From positions 1,421,001-1,485,000 of the forward strand of contig NC_014551.1 in assembly GCF_000196735.1 (NCBI RefSeq): a stretch of DNA of 64,000 nt, written 5' to 3'. This document shows positions 61,243-64,000 of the stretch, piece by piece. The position numbers were made by a program, and so were the translations under genes. The DNA is from Bacillus amyloliquefaciens DSM 7 = ATCC 23350. Its GTDB lineage: Bacteria; Bacillota; Bacilli; Bacillales; Bacillaceae. Position 1 is the first letter of the stretch. Every line of letters begins with the position of its first letter. Under the pieces are notes generated by a model. It did no database searches. It saw nothing but the letters and a program-made list of their open reading frames with translations, and had not been told where the DNA came from.

Positions 61243-63063
61243 GTGGAACAGGATACTCAGCATGTAAAACAGCTTCAATCGAAAAACGATCTTCATGCCG
61301 TATTGACGTCTAACGGGCGTATTATGTATATTTCTGCAAACTGCAAATCATATTTCAGCTATTCCCAGGAAGAGATGATCGGATCGTTTCTCAAAACGTT
61401 CCTGCATGAAGAAGATCAATTTTTGGTTGAAAGTTACTTCTACAATGAGCATCATTTAATGCCTTGCACCTTTCGTCTTATTAAAAAAGATCATACCATC
61501 GTATGGCTTGAAGCGGGTGTGGAAATTGTCACACCGCAAATGGAGGGGACAGATCGGGAAATCATCCTTAAAATCAAGGTGCTTAAGGAGAAGACACCCC
61601 CGAGGCCTTATATGCATGAAGAAAAGAAGCGAAAGGCAGAACAACAGTCCGCAGAGGCGGCTGGAAACGGCGAATTTGAGCGTCTTGTCGAAATGCTGCC
61701 GAATCCTTTATATGTCAGCATCAACGGTACAATCGCGTACGCCAATAACGCGATGCTTGCCATGCTGGGAGCCGATAGCAAAGACGCGGTAATCGGCAGG
61801 CAATCTTATGAGTTTATCGAAGAAGAGTATCACGACATTGTGAAAAACCGAATTGTGCGGATGCAAAAAGGGATGGAAGTCGGAATGATTGAACAGACGT
61901 GGAGAAGGCTTGACGGCACGCCCGTTCATTTAGAAGTGAAGGCGGCACCGACGACATATAAAAACCAGCGGGCGGAATTGCTGCTGCTGATTGATATTTC
62001 TTCACGGAAAAAATTCCAAACGATTTTGCAAAAAAGCAGAGAGCGGTATCAGCTCCTCATTCAGAACTCAATTGATACGATCGCCGTGATTCACAATGAC
62101 AAATGGGTATTCATGAATGAGTCGGGTATTTCTCTGTTTGAGGCCGAAACCTATGAAGATTTAATCGGGAAAAACGTCTATGATCAGCTTCATCCCTGCG
62201 ATCATGATGGCGTGAAACAGCGGATCCGAAATATTATCGACCGAAAGACCGAGTCAGAAATCATTAAGCAATCATGGTTTACCTTTAAAAACCGGCTGAT
62301 CTACACGGAAATGGTCTGCATTCCGACGACGTTTTTCGGAGAAATGGCCGTGCAGGTCATTCTGCGTGACATTTCTGAGCGGAAGCAGACGGAGGAATTA
62401 ATGCTGAAGTCGGAAAAGCTGTCTATCGCAGGTCAGCTGGCGGCGGGAATCGCTCACGAAATCCGTAATCCGCTGACGGCGATCAAAGGATTTTTACAGC
62501 TCATGAAGCCGACGATGGAGGAAAACGAACATTATTTTGAAATTGTGTTTTCTGAACTGAGCAGAATCGAATTAATTTTAAGTGAGCTTTTAATGTTTGC
62601 CAAACCTCAGCACAATGCCGTGAAAGAGCGTGTCAACTTAAAGAAAATTATAAGTGAAGTAACCGCTCTGTTAGAGACGCAGGCAAATCTTAAAGGAATA
62701 TTTATCAAAACAGATTACGAACGGGACAGCATGTTTATTAACGGTGATCAAAATCAGCTGAAGCAGGTGTTTATCAATCTGATTAAAAATGCCGTTGAGT
62801 CGATGCCGGATGGGGGAACAGTCCATATTCTCATGACAGAAGATGAGTATTCCGTTAATGTGACGGTGAAAGACGAGGGGGACGGGATACCGGAAAACGT
62901 GCTGAAACGGATAGGCGAACCGTTTCTGACAACGAAAGAAAAAGGAACCGGCCTGGGGCTGATGGTCACATTCAATCTCATTAAAAACCATCAGGGAGCC
63001 ATTCAAGTAGACAGCAAACCGGATAAAGGCACGGCTTTTCACATTACATTCCCGAAACAATAA
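61243..63063 (+). CDS. kinA: Major sporulation histidine kinase KinA
   Basis: KinA is the main phosphate source for Spo0F at sporulation onset. The 606-residue cytosolic kinase has three PAS domains (about 15-125, 145-260, 265-385), HisKA with H405 in AAGIAHEIRNPLTAIKGF (same number as in B. subtilis), and HATPase with NLIKNAVESMPDGG, DEGDGI and GTGLGL. The start is GTG 61243, 5 nt after AAAGGAGGG; upstream TTG and others are rejected. The linker between PAS-A and PAS-B (about 118-145) is the most divergent part. Confidence 0.96.
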   Translation: MEQDTQHVKQLQSKNDLHAVLTSNGRIMYISANCKSYFSYSQEEMIGSFLKTFLHEEDQFLVESYFYNEHHLMPCTFRLIKKDHTIVWLEAGVEIVTPQMEGTDREIILKIKVLKEKTPPRPYMHEEKKRKAEQQSAEAAGNGEFERLVEMLPNPLYVSINGTIAYANNAMLAMLGADSKDAVIGRQSYEFIEEEYHDIVKNRIVRMQKGMEVGMIEQTWRRLDGTPVHLEVKAAPTTYKNQRAELLLLIDISSRKKFQTILQKSRERYQLLIQNSIDTIAVIHNDKWVFMNESGISLFEAETYEDLIGKNVYDQLHPCDHDGVKQRIRNIIDRKTESEIIKQSWFTFKNRLIYTEMVCIPTTFFGEMAVQVILRDISERKQTEELMLKSEKLSIAGQLAAGIAHEIRNPLTAIKGFLQLMKPTMEENEHYFEIVFSELSRIELILSELLMFAKPQHNAVKERVNLKKIISEVTALLETQANLKGIFIKTDYERDSMFINGDQNQLKQVFINLIKNAVESMPDGGTVHILMTEDEYSVNVTVKDEGDGIPENVLKRIGEPFLTTKEKGTGLGLMVTFNLIKNHQGAIQVDSKPDKGTAFHITFPKQ

Positions 63064-63065
63064 AA

Positions 63066-63089
63066 AACAACGGCGTTATGCCGTTGTTT
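63066..63089. terminator. Bidirectional terminator, kinA / patA
   Basis: AACAACGGC pairs with GCCGTTGTT over a 5-nt loop; it overlaps the patA stop codon. Confidence 0.88.
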
Positions 63090-64000
63090 AAATAGTCTGC
63101 ATGGATTCTCTCGTTTTTAAAATAAATGCTTCCAGCCGGTCCAAGCCTTCTCTCAATGTATCCAGTGAATATGCGAATGACAGCCTCACATACCCTTCAC
63201 CCAATTTTGAAAACGAGCTGCCGGGCACAAGAGCCACACCTGCATCCTCTAAAAGAGCCATACTAAAATCAAACGATGACATTCCGAATGACTTAATGGA
63301 AGGGAAGATATAAAATGCGCCTGACGGCTTTACAACGTCAAGCCCCATTGAAACAAGACGGTCATATACATAGTCAAGCCGCTTTTTATACTGTTCTCTC
63401 ATAATAAGCGCATCATCAACGCCGTTTGTCACAGCTTCAAGCGCCGCTTTCTGGGAGATAGAGGACGCGCATGTCACACTGTATTGGTGAACTTTTAAGA
63501 TGTGCTTGGCAATTTCTTTCGGTGCGAAAATGAAACCGATTCTCCAGCCCGTCATGCTGTGTGATTTTGACAGGCCGTTGATTACGATTGTCTGGTCCCT
63601 CAAAAAAGACGCGATCGAATAATGCGGTCTGTCATAGGTTAATTCGCTGTAAATCTCATCAGACAGCACAAAAACATTTCTGCCCTTCAGTACGGCTGCA
63701 ATGTTTTTCAGCTCTTCCTCTGACAAGGTCACTCCGGTCGGATTTGACGGATAAGGAAGAATGACGCATTTTGTTTTCGGCGTCAGTGCTTCTTCTATGA
63801 GCCGCGCCGTCAGCTTAAATCCGTGTGTCGTCGTATCAACATGGACGGGAACGGCGCCCGACATGCGGATGATCGGTTCATAGCCGGGATAAATCGGTCC
63901 GGGGAGAATGACTTCATCGCCTGGAGATAAAATCGTCCGCAAAGACGCGTCAATCGCCTGGCTTGCTCCGGTCGTAACGATGATTTCAGTTTCGGCTTCA
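63088..64000 (-). CDS. patA: Aminotransferase PatA, 5' end cut by the window
   Basis: PatA is the N-acetyl-LL-diaminopimelate aminotransferase of lysine and wall-precursor synthesis. The visible 304 codons are the C-terminal three quarters of a fold-type I PLP enzyme: VTTGASQAIDA, PGPIYPGYEP, YPSNPTGVT, DEIYSELTYD, and the PLP lysine in INGLSKSHSMTGWRIGF, ending PGSSFSKLGEGYVRLSFA. The frame stays open to the window edge at 64000, so the TTG at 63942 is not the true start; about 85-90 residues are missing. Confidence 0.92.
   Translation of the reverse strand, partial: EAETEIIVTTGASQAIDASLRTILSPGDEVILPGPIYPGYEPIIRMSGAVPVHVDTTTHGFKLTARLIEEALTPKTKCVILPYPSNPTGVTLSEEELKNIAAVLKGRNVFVLSDEIYSELTYDRPHYSIASFLRDQTIVINGLSKSHSMTGWRIGFIFAPKEIAKHILKVHQYSVTCASSISQKAALEAVTNGVDDALIMREQYKKRLDYVYDRLVSMGLDVVKPSGAFYIFPSIKSFGMSSFDFSMALLEDAGVALVPGSSFSKLGEGYVRLSFAYSLDTLREGLDRLEAFILKTRESMQTI

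Overview
The window is a contiguous stretch of a Bacillus subtilis-group chromosome, most like the B. amyloliquefaciens/B. velezensis branch. Nearly every protein is recognisable as a close relative of a B. subtilis 168 protein, and the gene order follows the B. subtilis ligD-to-patA segment (ykoU/ykoV through kinA/patA). Some B. subtilis genes I would expect are missing (ykvN-ykvQ between queF and ykvR, ykwB next to ykwC), and a few genes are not part of that backbone. This assignment rests on remembered sequences; no search was run.

Layout. 0-5.3 kb (minus): Ku and LigD (spore non-homologous end joining) behind the MHYT-GGDEF-EAL protein DgcW/YkoW. 5.4-9.5 kb: a DedA protein with no normal start codon, a Mn2+ riboswitch with the TerC-type exporter YkoY, the heat/cell-wall sigma factor SigI with its anti-sigma RsgI, and the spore protein SspD. 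9.6-15 kb: YkrK/HtpX, the potassium channel subunit KtrD, a DUF421 gene with small downstream genes, and an acyltransferase. 15-18 kb: KinE and Ogt. 18-26 kb: the complete methionine salvage pathway in two divergent blocks (mtnK-mtnA; mtnW-X-B-D), each behind a SAM riboswitch, with mtnU and mtnE between them. 26-33 kb: Spo0E, KinD, MhqR, MotAB and ClpE with five CtsR boxes. 33-38 kb: YkvI, a frameshifted triple-repeat membrane protein, then a preQ1 riboswitch and queCDEF. 38-45.5 kb: YkvR, YkvS, the wall hydrolase YkvT, the flippase YkvU, StoA, ZosA and the peptidase YkvY. 45.6-52 kb: a LacI regulator, GlcT with its RNA target, and ptsG-ptsH-ptsI. 52-56.6 kb: SplA/SplB, McpC, YkwC. 56.6-57.8 kb: an AT-rich segment flanked by a 14-bp direct repeat and carrying one small secreted protein. 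57.8-64 kb: YkwD, PbpH, KinA and the 3' part of PatA.

Themes. Entry into sporulation is heavily represented: three phosphorelay kinases (KinE, KinD, KinA) and the Spo0A~P phosphatase Spo0E, plus spore functions (Ku/LigD, SspD, SplAB, StoA, YkvU). Cell-wall homeostasis is a second theme: exact matches to the WalR box consensus lie upstream of sigI, ykvT and pbpH. RNA-based control is dense: one Mn2+, two SAM and one preQ1 riboswitch, and the GlcT antiterminator target. Most of the window is ordinary conserved backbone. I did not find a clear new multi-gene system. The places most worth a second look are the 1.2-kb AT-rich insertion between ykwC and ykwD, the T9 frameshift in the triple-repeat membrane protein, the DUF421/small-protein operon, the missing ykoX start codon, and several unexplained inverted repeats around promoters.
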